Source of the DNA: Acanthopleura granulata
Taxonomy: Eukaryota > Mollusca > Polyplacophora > Chitonida > Chitonidae
Assembly (NCBI GenBank): GCA_016165875.1
Contig: JABBOT010000001.1
Coordinates: forward strand, 34,775,011 to 34,839,010
Direction: 5' to 3'
DNA: 64,000 nt
The notes below the pieces were generated by a model that was given only the letters and a program-made list of their open reading frames with translations, was not told the origin of the DNA and ran no database searches. The position numbers were made by a program, and so were the translations under genes. Every line of letters begins with the position of its first letter. Positions within the stretch are counted from its first letter, which is position 1. Below, piece after piece: positions 1 to 11,339 of the stretch.

Positions 1-300
1 GATAAAATATTTTTCATTACATGTAGCTCCACTAAGATAGCAATATTCTCAATAACACAATGCTACTAAAATTGCAGAACATTCAGTACTACGGTACAAA
101 TAACTGGTACTGACTTTGATCTCCACAGCTCTGTTAAAATGGCTATCACGTTTATATATACACTACCACTAAAATGGCAATTTCTTTATCACTGAAGTAC
201 TATTGCAATAACAGTCATTTTTTGTTAGTAGAGTAGCATTAAAATGACCATTGTACCACTACGGTACTACTAAACTGTCAATTTCCTTATCACTACATTG
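1..300. repeat. degenerate ~100-bp tandem repeat
   Basis: Three diverged copies of a roughly 100-base unit can be seen. A word like ctactaaaattg / cactaaaatggcaattt / ctactaaactgtcaattt recurs near 62, 166 and 266, and in the last two copies it is followed by ctttatcact or ccttatcact. The phrase actacggtac also recurs near 90 and 257. The unit is AT-rich and has no open frame. The array may continue to the left of the window. Confidence 0.5.
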
Positions 301-349
301 TCATCAGTGACAATATCTATAATGTATTTTTTTGAATTATTGTATAATA

Positions 350-1014
350 CCACACGCGAGAGATGGTCGCTTAGTCTACACGATGGCCGTCAGTTTGATG
401 GATGGAAGAAATTCGTCATTTTATTCTCCATTTTGCGGCACGTAGCACTTTGTGAGCTTGTGTTTCGCCACTTGCTATTTTTCTGAGACGTTCTTTTAGA
501 GCTGGTATAGCTCAGTGTCTCCTTATGTGATTAGATACATTTCATCCTAGTTTACCCTGAAAGTGACTTTGTGTGTATTTCCGAAGAGTGAAATATACAT
601 CGCCAGCTGGAAAGCAGCACCTTGACGGGGAGTTGATATAAACAATCGTCGGCGTGCCGCACAAACTACGGTTTGTCACTTACAGGACTGACACCCTTCG
701 ATTTGAGAAGTCCCAAGAACTGTGAATGCTATATTTACGTGGACTGCCCCCCCCCTCCCCTTGGAAGCCGGAATATTCCACCCGGATCTCGAACCTATTA
801 TCAGTAAGAAACTATATATTTTGTAATTACCTGTATTTTTGGTATATTAATGTCAGTTGTACTACTTGTCTATTTTGTTCAAATATATGTACTGAACTTA
901 TTCAAGGGTCTTTGTGTTCCTTTGATTGATCCTGTCTAAGGACAGTCGCTGTCTGACAGTTGAACAAGTCATTTGTTTATCATTTTTCGCTCCTATAGTG
1001 GTGCGCTTACACCC
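350..1014 (+). mobile_element. LTR-like fragment, 5'-truncated
   Basis: This stretch is clearly related to 63150-63804 at the other end of the window. Shared words include cgtagcactttgtg, gcttgtgtttcgccac, tttaccctgaaagtgact, gaacttattcaag and the final gcttaca. The ~400 bases that precede the shared part in the right copy are absent here, so this copy is truncated or replaced at its left end. At 747-760 it has a C-run where the right copy carries a long TA repeat. No gag, protease or polymerase sequence follows it, so it is best read as an isolated LTR remnant. The LTR reading itself is inferred from the right copy. Confidence 0.5.
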
Positions 1015-2140
1015 TTCCACAGGAAAGCAGTGCTGGTGATTTAATGTTAAGACATTGTAAACACTACTCTTCATAACGACGAAAAATCCTTGCTCTCCAT
1101 GTTTTTCTGCTAAAAATAAAATGACATTACAAGCCATGTGAGCAAGATGATAAGAGTCAAAAGATTGGACTCACATTGTTCCACCATAACCAGTAAGAGA
1201 CTAATTATCCATGTAAAGGTCAACGTTTATAGGGAGGGTAGAGTTGTTTGAAAGTAGCAATGTCTAGGGGATTCGGATTGTCTGAAAAAAGGCTTTGTCG
1301 CCTGTGTGTTCGTTATAATAGTGCATATTTCTTTGACACGTAGTGGTCAATGTCATTAAGAAATAGTTTGCGTGATGTTTATATCGTGGTGTTGCTCAGT
1401 TTGTTTTGTGTTCTGTCTCCATGCCAACATTACAGATCTTCGTGCTCTCGCATAAACATAACCTAACTGTGATTGTCACAGAATAGTGGTCTGCTATTAA
1501 AGCACATGCCTCCTGCATATTATGTCATCCTCCAAACACTCTTCAAGTCTGAACACAGTTTACTGTCTTCCAGATCGAACCGTCCACGCCTAAAGCTTGC
1601 ACAGAATTGTGATTAATTTGCCCTACATTTCCACGTCCACGCTCACTAAGTGAGCCACCGACATGGTGTATTGTTTTCACGGAGAGACAGAAAATGCAAG
1701 CGTCTCTATTTCCGTCCTTGTAAACACTGTCTGCATCGATCTCGTCGCACGGGGAACCACTGTCTTCATTGTGCTGAGGTGATATATTCTTTTCACATGT
1801 ATGTATTTGTCGATAGATCTGTGCAGATTCCCACACAACCAGCACCGTACCGGTAGTGCGCCCTCCAATAAACCCGTGCCCATCCGCCCTTCTCTCTGTT
1901 GCAAACCCACTCATTTGCAACACAGAAGAAGGCTCTTACCCTATAGTTTCATTTATCCCCAGCAGAAGAGGCTCAAGAATGCGTTGCATCTGTTGATTCT
2001 GCGTTCTGCCTTCTCTCCTGACCCAACCGTGTGCTACACAGAAAAAGTCTGTAACCCAGTATTTCCACCTATTCTCGACAAAAGACTCTCCAGCATGCGT
2101 TACATTTATGTGTTCTCGTTTGCATTATGTACTGTCAGAA
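1015..2140. other. no supported gene; unassigned sequence
   Basis: Two open frames of about 125-130 codons overlap on opposite strands (1543-1923 minus, 1801-2193 plus). Neither shows a recognisable domain, a signal peptide or a flanking promoter, and neither recurs elsewhere in the window. I see no repeat family I can name here. An exon cannot be excluded. Confidence 0.4.
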
Positions 2141-2194
2141 CACTAATTGAATTAGGTGAATGTCGCCATGTGATAACTCCCCTGTTCTGGTGAC

Positions 2195-2335
2195 CGCATC
2201 ACTCCAGCGGGATGGGAAAATAGTCCAGTTAAGTTTACATTCACGATAATTGAGTACTCCTTAGGAGGAAATGTCACTCTGATGGGATGGGAAAGAGTCT
2301 TGCTGAAGTTGCGTCCACATTCAGCACCTGCCACA
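2195..2335. repeat. two-copy ~76-bp tandem duplication
   Basis: The word gatgggaaaatagtc at 2211 and gatgggaaagagtc at 2287 start two related stretches. Each runs on through agttaagtttacattca or gaagttgcgtccacattca. The spacing is about 76 bases. The copies are diverged, so this is an old local duplication. Confidence 0.5.
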
Positions 2336-2345
2336 GCCACAGGAA

Positions 2346-3150
2346 GACGGGATGCTGCCTAACTCAGTAAGTCGTAGATAACAATGCCAAATAAAACAGA
2401 CGTATATGTAAACCACGTAGGCAATCGGTTGACTGGTCTATCATTTCATTTTCTACCGATTCAGTAAATTAACTACTGCATGAGTGGCTTTTAATTGTCT
2501 GTGTTAAGCACTATTTGTTCATTTTAATTTCAGTTTCAATTTCTTAAATTTAAACAATTATAATGATAATTATTTGAAGGATATACATATAAAGCCGTAT
2601 GACACGGCGTAATTTCCCATAAATCCCATTTCCTCCAGGCTGATGGGCAGTGAGGACATGGTACCGACAGTCGACGGTTTTATCTGTTTGTGTCCTACAA
2701 AACAACTTTCTCTGTGAGACTGATTGAAAACAAAACATTTGAAAACTTATTAAGGAAACAATGACTTCACAAAAACGGGTCATCCAAGTGTAAGCTAAGT
2801 TTGTCTTCAAACTTGTTTTGAGGAGACGCCTTTGCCGCATTTCCCATTTCTCTTCCTGCTCAGCACACCTGCCTGCGGGCCTGTTTGACATGTGATCCCA
2901 GGACCGGAAGTGCTCTCCCGCCCACACAGCGCAAGAACGTAGATTTACCGTTCTTGTCCGGTCAGTTATTTCAAGTAATTAGTTAATGTTTATGTGGGTT
3001 ATAAAAGATAAGATAAATAAACAAATAAGGCTCTAGTTCAACGCTCACAAATTCCCTTTTCATCTCTACGAGAACGTAGATGATTTAAACAGATACTTTT
3101 CCAGACGAGGAAGGAGACACAGAAGGCGTTTGTGACCGTTCTCTTCAGTG
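2346..3150. other. no feature seen
   Basis: AT-rich sequence with a short TAAT/ATTATT run near 2560-2575. A 125-codon frame on the minus strand (2550-2927) has no recognisable domain and ends in a run of isoleucines coded by low-complexity DNA. Confidence 0.4.
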
Positions 3151-3156
3151 TCGCAA

Positions 3157-3455
3157 GACCGTCTGGGTGGGCTGATAGTCAAAGCGTCTGCCTCGAGGTC
3201 GAGAGATCCGGGTTCAATCCCGGGCCGTGTCATTCCAAATCTTACTTGTTGATGCCACGCTTGACCATCAGGACTCAGAGGTTTGAGCAAGTAAACCTTG
3301 GACTGGTCAGCCCGGACTTCCTTTGTCATGATGTTCCAGTGGCGGCTGCATGCACTCGCCTTGCCACAAGAGGACACAGTATATGTACATTCTAAAGACT
3401 CCTCACCATCATTGAAAAATTGTTAAGTACGACGTAAAACCCAAACATACACTCT
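3157..3455 (+). mobile_element. tRNA-headed SINE (SINE-B family)
   Basis: The head carries RNA polymerase III-like boxes: an A-box-like stretch near 3170-3190 and a B box around 3205-3224 (core gggttcaatccc). The body then matches the copy at 24106-24456: both have a catgatgttcca word, a gcggc run, a ctcgcc/ctcgct-tgccacaaga word and a tail with attgttaagtacgacg or attattaagtaagac. It is dispersed retroposon sequence, not a functional tRNA, because no anticodon arm folds cleanly. Non-autonomous: it needs a LINE's enzyme to move. Confidence 0.75.
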
Positions 3456-4430
3456 TACAGTCGCCACCAGTTATATTTGACCGAATAAGTTAGACACTGT
3501 GACACACAGGAATTAAATTATTAATTTAGAGAGCTCCAGACCTTCTGAGTTAGAGATAGAAAAAGTCGTGACTTGCATATTTTTGTATGAATTTTTTTTC
3601 TCTCCTAAATCTCCACTATCGGCTGGCAAATTGCCATTTAAACGCATTGTACATGATAATTGGACTTTTACGGTTGTCAAACAATAAAATTGCAGGCGTG
3701 CATGTGTGCAATGACAAGCAACAACTACAGTCATTTGATTTCGTTCGAGAAAAGGTGGATGTTTTGTAAAACCAAAGTTAATGAAAGGGAGAGAATGTCT
3801 TGTTGACGATGTTAGTATGCAATCCCTGGCGTCTGGCGCCAAGTTGAGAGTATGCACAGCACCTCTGAGATATTGTACCCTATGATTACAGCCCCGCCGC
3901 CCCTCGTCTTCGCCTCCAGAGACTAATCCCAACAGCGTTACGGTCATCAAGAGTCATCGTACATCACAACGAATGTAATAATGTTTGGATTATTAACCTT
4001 TAAAGTGGATATTAACCTTAACGCGTTACAAAGCATCATGGCAGCAGCACATCCTCCAATAGCAATAGGGCATGTTAAGCCCCAGGCCTTGGTTATCCAC
4101 ACTAACTATTCTAATTGAAGTATATCGGATAAGTCAGTGGTATGTTTTTGACCTCGGTGATGAAGTCGTACCACTTTTTGAGTATGAATGCCACCAGAAA
4201 TTACCCACACATATATAAACCCTGAAACACGTCAAATGAATCTTGTAAAGTGCTTAAAAACGTGCATCATTGCCGTGTTGTTCAAGAGTACAAGATGAAA
4301 AAAAAACGTCAACATTCAGATAATGAGAGGTGTTTCCCTTGAATTGGGATTGTGCTTTTTACGAGATGTTTGTGGGAACAACGAAACAACGTTTTGTGTT
4401 GCTTCCATTTTTGCCAAAAAAGTATATATT
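3456..4430. other. no supported gene
   Basis: AT-rich sequence. A 145-codon minus-strand frame (3513-3950) has no domain I recognise and includes poly-T-derived lysine/asparagine runs. I see no repeats shared with the rest of the window. Confidence 0.4.
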
Positions 4431-4431
4431 G

Positions 4432-5050
4432 TTAAACAGAAAATACCATATTCCACCTCTTAGAACATATTGAGTTCCATGCAGAAAAGAATGCCTTGAC
4501 TCCTGTTAAATCACTTAGATTTAGCATTCTAATTACTGTAAAAAGATTTTCTAGAACAAATGTGTGAATGTACATGCATTTATTCCAGTGCAAATCTTTT
4601 AAAACTAACCACGATTGTTTTTTTTTAAACAAAACTAATGTCTCCACAAAATTGATATGTAGTGCAAATGTATTTTATTGGCAAGTTTACGAGTTGACAT
4701 ATCCTGCAATGTGCATGAAAAAACAGCTTACTTACAACCTCAAGTGAAAATAAGAAATGGAACTCATCACCAATGCTGTGCGTTAGACAAAGTTTACGGA
4801 CAGGTTTAGTGGCAAGTACTCTTGCCCATCTGCCTATGTCTACTGGCAATGTATGATCAGCACATCTAAAGTGAGCGAAAGTTCTGCTGTTATCCTCGTC
4901 AAGAGTGTGAGTGCACTCCTCTAATCCAAAACTTATCTTATGTATTTGGTGTATATTGCCTTTCGACAAATTTTGAAGCTGATTATAGCAACTTGGAATA
5001 AATTGATCTTTGAGTATTTTCTGTACAACTTTCTGGAAAAAATACGTCTA
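4432..5050 (-). pseudogene. LINE ORF2 C-terminal remnant (reverse transcriptase tail)
   Basis: Read on the minus strand, about 115 codons match the layout seen at the C-terminal end of many invertebrate non-LTR retrotransposon polymerases. A stretch ending in SKGN...ISFGLEE is followed by FRCADHTLP-DIGRW, then a short zinc-knuckle-like stretch ending GDEFHFLFS. In intact elements this last part usually holds paired cysteines; here only one remains, so the knuckle is broken. The frame continues imperfectly to about 4432 with a shift. Upstream residues KDQF-P-CYNQLQNLSKG (near 4950-5040) fit the same family but are cut by a stop further up. No catalytic reverse transcriptase domain is present, so it is a 5'-truncated dead copy. 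The exact LINE clade is not determined. Confidence 0.7.
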
Positions 5051-5059
5051 CTGGTGTGG

Positions 5060-5760
5060 TGTAACGGAGAGTTTCGCTAAATGCAGCAAGATAAATGGAA
5101 AATATCTGCAAGTTGATGACGTGGGAGTCAATCGACATAATCCATTAAAACAAAATTGAAACGGATTATACATTTTTAATGGTTGAGTAATTCTTATAAT
5201 GACGGCTTGATGTGACAATCGTGTCCTTACTATGCTTTCAGTGATGTTTTCCTTTGATTGTGTAGAGCGCATGACATTAGGCCTAGCAGATAAACTGATT
5301 TGTAATCAGATACGGGTGATCTAAAAAGGAATTATTGTGTTAACAAACATTTGTTGTTGTTTTTCCGACAGAAACCGCATTCAGGTATGTTTATGGTGAT
5401 AAACTCAAGATCTTGTTCCCACTGATTAAGTATATGATTGTAAGGGAAATTATTATTGTCATTGATCAGATCAATTCTAAGATCAAGTCTCCTTGTCCAA
5501 CTCCAAATTCACATTCTAACGTCCTTATTTTCAGGCATTCTTATTTACCTATAATAGGGTAGAAAGGGACTGTAGGAAGATGGCGCCTTGTTTTCTCAGC
5601 TGATTCTAAAGTTATTTCAGAAGAAAGACTTCCATGTTAAATGATCGGTTCTGAACGCGACAGGAGACGGAGTCAGGTGTTAGAAAATGTCGGACGTTTC
5701 CACAAGGCACTACCCAGGTGGCACCATCGCAATTCAGATCTCCAAACATACGAGTCAAAT
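5060..5760. other. no feature seen
   Basis: AT-rich unassigned sequence between the LINE remnant and a SINE. No open frame, repeat or RNA gene was recognised. Confidence 0.4.
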
Positions 5761-5764
5761 ATTC

Positions 5765-6010
5765 TTAATTTGTTGATTTATTTGTTTGGGGTTTAACACT
5801 GTAATGTGGCCAACATTATAGTGGTAGGAAGCCTGGCACAGCATGGGAAAGCCTAGGACCATCTGCAAGTTGCTGGCAGATCTTCCCACGTACGACCGGA
5901 ATAGCAGTCAGTATGAATTGGACTTAAACTCACAACGAGCTCTTTGCATAGAGGCTCTCCAGTCACTGTGTTTCTCTAGCACCCTAAACACTCCGCCACA
6001 GGGCGTCTGA
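5765..6010 (-). mobile_element. tRNA-headed SINE (SINE-A family), diverged
   Basis: In reverse orientation this shows the SINE-A body in order: a caacattatagtgg word (usual form cagcattatggtgg), ccatctgcaagttgctggcaga, then tcttcccacgtacgaccgga. It then continues into the remains of a tRNA-like head with ggctc and gccacagggcgtctg at the right end. It is one of the older copies in the window. It lies at the left boundary of array copy U1. Confidence 0.7.
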
Positions 6011-6781
6011 AATATTCTTCAGTCTTCCATTAAAATAAAGAAACAATTACCGAATAAAGATGAAGAATTTGTAAATAATACAGCATTAAAATTTTTTTCA
6101 TGTCCATGCTGAGGATATGTAGAGATTCCTACATTAAATTAAATCTATTAAATCTTCTCAGTTTCCAATGTCGTCATCATCAGATTGCATAAGTTTCTCT
6201 TATTACATTCTATTAGTGGCCAATCCATTCATCAGTGTGTGTATATGAAACCTAGCTCTTTATTAACTCTTTATTAACTTTATTATGATTGAATTTTTCT
6301 AACGACTGGATGTTGTTAGCGCGGTGCATTCAGATTAGTCTGTACACGTGAAAAAAGCAGTTAATCACCTTGTCATGAGTTCACCAATTCACTTGCACAG
6401 CTAAGAATGTACCCTTATGTTAATTATCGTCCTGTAGTGCGTCTAGGAGAATTCTGGTCAATCAGTAAAGTCAGAAGATGTAAGATTACATCCAAACAGG
6501 TTTTTGATGCCACTTTTCATTTTAGAAGTCTTTAGTGCAAAAATAGACAAAACTTAAAAATTTTCATAAATTTGTTTTCATCCTCAAATTGCCAATTTCT
6601 TCCAAACTGATGTCCAATCAATATACCGGCCATTCTTCCTCTTTGTGCTAGAAAATAGCTAATTTGGCCCGCGTGTGTGACTTTCAAAACGTCACACGTT
6701 CAGGAATCTGTCCCAACCGGTCATTCCGTATTGGACAGAAATTGTACACTTATTTTTCAATCATTGGACCTTGATCAGCCT

Positions 6782-6912
6782 GGACCCGGTTTCATGAAGC
6801 ATACTTAATGCTAAGTGGCACTTAGCAAAGTGCATTTCCTGTCTCTACAACATGCGTTATCATGGCAGTTACGTTAATACTTAGTTAAGTGCGCTTCATG
6901 AAACTGGGGCCA
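6782..6912. mobile_element. MITE with terminal inverted repeats
   Basis: A 131-base element begins ggacccggtttcatgaagc and ends gcttcatgaaactggggcc, which are imperfect complements of each other. The inside is AT-rich, with tacttaatgctaag and acttagttaagtgc also roughly complementary, so the whole element can fold. It carries no open frame and would depend on a transposase elsewhere. It interrupts block Z: bases on both sides join into the sequence found unbroken (inverted) near 43180 in U5. A target duplication is not clear. Confidence 0.75.
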
Positions 6913-7436
6913 AAAGTCCCAGATATGAGTGGTAATTCACCGCTTGACGGAATATATAACTCAATCTTAATGGCATGTTACTTAATATACTGATTGGTCA
7001 TTCAACGATGATTATAGAATCCCATAAAGGATTTTAAAAGGCATAAACTTAACAACACATGCACAATAATACATTATCCAGATATGTGTATAACTCATGA
7101 TGAGTTGATCTTTTGTCTATGTTGACGTTTTAGACAAGGTAAAGGGATTTGCTATTGCCTACATTATATTGTGATGTAAAGCATTGAGGATTCCAACTGG
7201 TGTGATGGCCATTGTCTCTGAGACAAGCTTTCCTGCAGTTTGCTTTGCAATGAGAACAGCTGAAGCAATAATATATTATCCGCCAATCCCCTTGGTGCAT
7301 ATTCGCCTGTGCATTTGTAAAGTTAATTAAATAGTTGGAGCTGTCCTGTTTGTCTTCAGCAGATGCCCCACACCACAGTGAGGTAAATACCTACCTGGCT
7401 ATCCCTCCCTCATTCCAACAGCTGGTCCTGGCTTTA

Positions 7437-7905
7437 TATTTGCGTTAAGGATGTATAAAGGTCAGGGTGGATAATAACAAGCTGTCTCTGGCTATTTGCC
7501 CTTGTTTGGCTGTGGTTTTCTGGAATTCTGCCCGTAAGAATGACACCGCCTCTCACCCGTCTATAGACCGACACTCTGTCCTTAATCTAAGCCGCTGATT
7601 ATGGTGTTATTTCTAGACGATGCACACGAGCTACCAAGTCAACGAGAAAGAGTTATCACAAGGAACACACAGCCAGTACAAATAGCACTTAGTCTGTGAC
7701 AATCCTCTGATGAAAGAGTCACAGCTTAAGTCTGGAGCTTCCTCTCCAGTTAGTAGTGCCCAGAAAGAATGAACAGGGCCCATTACCCCCAATCCAAGCC
7801 ATCAGGTTAGATTCCGCCAACCCAGGCTGGATTAAATGTGATTTCGGGTGACCTATGGCGATGTGTGTGGCCAGTGACGATTGTTTCATGAACTCCTTAG
7901 GCTAG
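7437..7905 (+). repeat. block A of U1
   Basis: One of the best-preserved blocks. It contains the words cctgcccgtaag, acaccgcctctcaccc, gtgcttatttctag-type sequence, cacacgagctac, gagttatcacaaggaa and gtggccagtgacgattg. The same series is found at 15475-15890 (same strand) and, complemented, at 39086-39500, 42285-42725 and 54225-54490. It is not open in any frame across copies. Conservation by eye is higher than in surrounding spacers. Confidence 0.8.
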
Positions 7906-8466
7906 AACTTGTACACTAGACTCATACACTTGGCTGCGTCATCTGATTTTGGACAGTACGTAAGGAAAGCAAGGATGTAAGAGTTCCTACTATTTAGGCA
8001 TTAACACGAACAGTTACAAGAAATCCCTAAGTGAGATAAACTGACAAGATTCCTAATTTCACCGGTAACGGATGACCATCTGAAAACATCGCATTGTCGT
8101 CAATGCGCTCGTTTTACAGTATAAGCTGTAGTCCTATGTATTAGAATATTATCCCTTGATATAGATTTCAGCATATCGGCGGCCTCTCTTGCTCCAAGCG
8201 ACCAGACACTTTTCGCACTGAAATATGCAAGGCGTGTTGAAATACCTATGGGCAACATTGAGTTGATGATCACTAGGTTTTCTGCGAACCGGAAAGCATG
8301 GTAACGGGTGTTAAATAATCAGGGGTACCTAAAAAACTTCGAAGCTAAATGTGCAGGCTTCTACAGCTTTGCATGTACAAGCAAATATTCAACTGGATGT
8401 ACATTTATATTGAAGAATGATGACAAAATTGAGCAGACTCTATTTCCATAATAATAAATAGCAATA

Positions 8467-8658
8467 ATGCAAACAATGTTCTGTTTTTCCGTTATTATTT
8501 CATTTTATATTGTACTGGTTTTTGCAGGTGATCCACCAATGGAATGCTCATCTGAGTGTTTGCGAAGATATATGCTGTTGCTGATAACCTGCAAGAATGG
8601 CAGAATTACGCACATTAGTTCAATTAAGCAGACAGAAATAATATATCAAATAAATTAA
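8467..8658 (+). other. weak candidate: small secreted peptide or single exon
   Basis: A 63-codon frame begins with a strongly hydrophobic stretch (residues 3-20, ending in FAG) that resembles a signal peptide. A short part with three cysteines (ECSSEC and TC) follows. The same DNA also contains a good splice acceptor, a T-rich tract ending ttttgcag at 8521-8528, so the hydrophobic part could be just a polypyrimidine tract and the exon could start at 8529. The sequence is not seen in the other array copies. No promoter or family is recognised. It is listed as a low-confidence possibility only. Confidence 0.15.
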
Positions 8659-9096
8659 GAAGGCTTATAATTTAGCAAGAAACAGCTCCCTGGTTTCCCA
8701 TAGTGCCTTCTCTCTTGCGAATGTTATGTCTGAAAGACACTTCCAGTTTTAATGATTGCCATAAATTTACGTGCACAGTGAACGCATTCATTGTCGCTTC
8801 CAAGAGCTGACAAATCCTTTGTTAACCCCTTCCAAGATACTGTGATATAAACTAGAGATGGCCTAATGGTACATGAGCAATAGGAAACTCGTAAAACTAC
8901 TTCCCAAAGGGGCCCAAAGCCGCCTGCTCCTTTGTTCTTTCTTGGATTACGTCACACTTCTAGGTGCATGTGTGCTCAGAAAGTTCTTAAGTCGTACACA
9001 AACACTGCAACATCATGGCGGAAAACGATGCGTTTGGACTCTTGTGTGTAGTCCGTCAGAGTCTCCCACTAAAGTCGCGTAATACAATAATGCCCA

Positions 9097-9110
9097 CGGG
9101 GGGGGGGGGG
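9097..9110. repeat. poly-G run
   Basis: A mononucleotide run of about 12 G within a low-complexity stretch of U1. A similar C/G run occurs in other positions of the window (18016-18030, 62381-62392) but not at homologous places. Confidence 0.9.
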
Positions 9111-9404
9111 TATGGATAACTTAAGAAGATGCCAAAAAAATGGATTCATAATGCTATTGAAATGTTTTCAATTATGCAAACAGCTTGTGTAAAGTACACG
9201 GAGATCCGAAAATTGTCTTTTTTTACCATGTGGAACATCAAACACGAATTATCCTTTTCTTTCACAAAACCAGCGACAACTCCACCGCAGTTTTATAAAA
9301 CCAAAAATCGTCCTATTTTAGACTATTAACCTACATGTGTCCAACCTCTGCTGTACAAAATACCTTAGTGTTTACGGAAACACTGTTTTCCGAATAAGAA
9401 TTTA

Positions 9405-9660
9405 TTTTCATACCTTTATGGACATTGCATGATGTTATCAATACTCTGTCAACATCATCAAAGATCGACAAAATATTAATAGAAATGCAGATCAAAGACA
9501 TTCTCTACTAGAAAATCAAGTATACATCTTTATCCTGTGACAAGAGAGAGACAACCTGTCAGTTGTGAGGTTCACACGCAAAGACGCTGACAGTGGGAAT
9601 CGTTGTCAATGGAGTGTGGTTGTGGACCCTGTCTGGTTGCTATGTCCCGTGTATTTCCGG
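9405..9660 (+). repeat. block B of U1
   Basis: Contains tttatggacattgcat, gatcgacaaaatatt, atcaaagaca, gagacaacctgtcagttgtgag and ggaatcgttgtc. Matching sequence lies at about 16500-16690 on the same strand. On the opposite strand it lies at 29455-29640, 40975-41170 and 52880-53070, where it appears as gacaggttgtctatatctct. Non-coding across copies. Confidence 0.75.
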
Positions 9661-9796
9661 TCATTTGTCTCAGTTAGAATCCCCTTGCAGCAACACAGCG
9701 CTGTTTTCAGATGAAATGCTAATCTATGGTTCCTTGGATGTTTTCAAGATACATGCAGTTAATGCAGAATATAACACAAATGTGGAAATTAGATTT

Positions 9797-9890
9797 ATTC
9801 ATCTATTTATTTCTTTAGCCAGCATTACGGTGGGGGGAACCCACGACCATCCGCATGTTGCTGGCAGATCTTCCCTCGTGCCCGAAATTA
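9797..9890 (-). mobile_element. SINE-A fragment
   Basis: The short core of SINE-A (ccagcattacggtgggggg, then cacgaccatccgcatgttgctggcagatcttccc) lies in reverse orientation inside U1 between blocks B and C. Both the tRNA-like head and the tail are missing. Confidence 0.75.
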
Positions 9891-10448
9891 GAGAAATGTT
9901 AACTGCCAAATATCTAACTGAGTTGTACATGAAACCCACCTAAGCTGAACAATGTCAGTAAATGAATGAGTATGCCTCCTTAAGAGTCGCAAAAGTGTTG
10001 TTTATCTTGTTTTTGTTCATGGGATTCTTCCTGTTCTTGGTCATGGTGTGCATCTTTGGAGTGCGCATGCGTCTTATCTTTGACCTCGTTGGATAACTTG
10101 TTCTAAATACATGCAAAGAAAATTACTATCAGCAAAGCAATTTCATTCAGAGAATATGTTTCACCCGAGAGCCCAAAACGCCTTAGTAGGTGTAATGGCC
10201 GTTTGATTTCTCTCAGGTACTAAAGTTTTGACATCGTCTTGTGAAACTGGTCCTGAAGTGGGAGAGGAAATGAATGGCATAGGGGCAGATAGTTAAAAAC
10301 GCTAGATTAAATCTTCACAAAACACTCGACCAGGAAACAGAAAGGGTGTGTTTACTTACATGACTGGTACCCGGTGAAAGTACACCCCAGGCACTTACAA
10401 TTTGCGTTAGCCGCGGTTCACTTCTTCAGGCTTAGTCTTATTTTGCTG

Positions 10449-10488
10449 GTGTTTTTTTTTTTTTTGTTTGTTTTTGTTTTTTTTTTCA
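10449..10488. repeat. T-rich low-complexity tract
   Basis: About 40 bases that are almost all T, broken by a few G. Block B is followed by this tract and then by sequence (10540-10790) that recurs at 17560-18380 in U2. Confidence 0.85.
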
Positions 10489-11239
10489 CGCGGTCGAGCC
10501 GATTTCAACCCGCAGCATCCCTCGTCTCCATGTTCATTTCCTAATTGGACACATCGACCCCAAAATTCTGGATAGTGGCAAAATGTAACGCCTTAATGGC
10601 TTTTAACTTTTTAGGAAAGAAAATAGTGACGTCTTTATTTAGTGCCATCCTCCATCACTGCATATGCCACATGTGGAAAACTAAGACAGCCACTTGTCAA
10701 TCAAGGATCGGTGGATTAATCCGTGCAAGCAGGACTTCTCCACTTCTCAAACTAGCCGCCTACATCAATGTAAACCTTATCTGAATGGCGTGCTACAGAA
10801 AAGTGAAATACATTAATAAAATAACTATAATACCTATATACTGTAGTGAAAAGGATAAAAAGGAGAATTAAAACAAAAACTTTTCGGAAAACTAATCCCC
10901 ACCTGTCGTGAGTGGTGGTATTATTGAGTTAACTAGTTGAATATCATACACATTTGCCTTGTTTTAAGGTTTTCACACAAATAACGACTAAATCTAGAAA
11001 TTAAATCTGTATTTGTTCCATCGATCCACAAAAGTTCTGTTTTTTTGTTCACTTGCGTTTTTTGTTGAGTCGGCGTATATTTAACAACCGCCGTATACAG
11101 TGGAAAAGTTTCATATATACGAATATCTAAATTTGGTTTCTGTGATATTGACAGAGTTACAACTACTGAAATATTAATTGTGTCCGTGTGTGATATTGGC
11201 GGACAGCAATAGCTTATACTGGTGAAACATGGCTAGTGT

Positions 11240-11258
11240 AAGTTGTGTGTGTGTGTGT
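11240..11258. repeat. (GT)n microsatellite
   Basis: A short run of GT dinucleotides in U1. The homologous place in U2 (near 19650) has only a few GT steps. Confidence 0.85.
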
Positions 11259-11339
11259 GTTTTATTTTTAATAAAGCGTTGTAACAGATGTATAGATGCA
11301 TATCTACATGCTGTTTGTTTTTGTCCAGTTTCTCCTAGC

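Noticed and set aside
1543..2193. Overlapping opposite-strand frames of 126 and 130 codons
   Set aside because: Both cannot easily be genes, and neither shows a family signature. They are noted only as unassigned sequence.
3513..3950. 145-codon minus-strand frame
   Set aside because: No domain or gene signals, composition follows local AT-rich DNA, and nothing similar elsewhere in the window.
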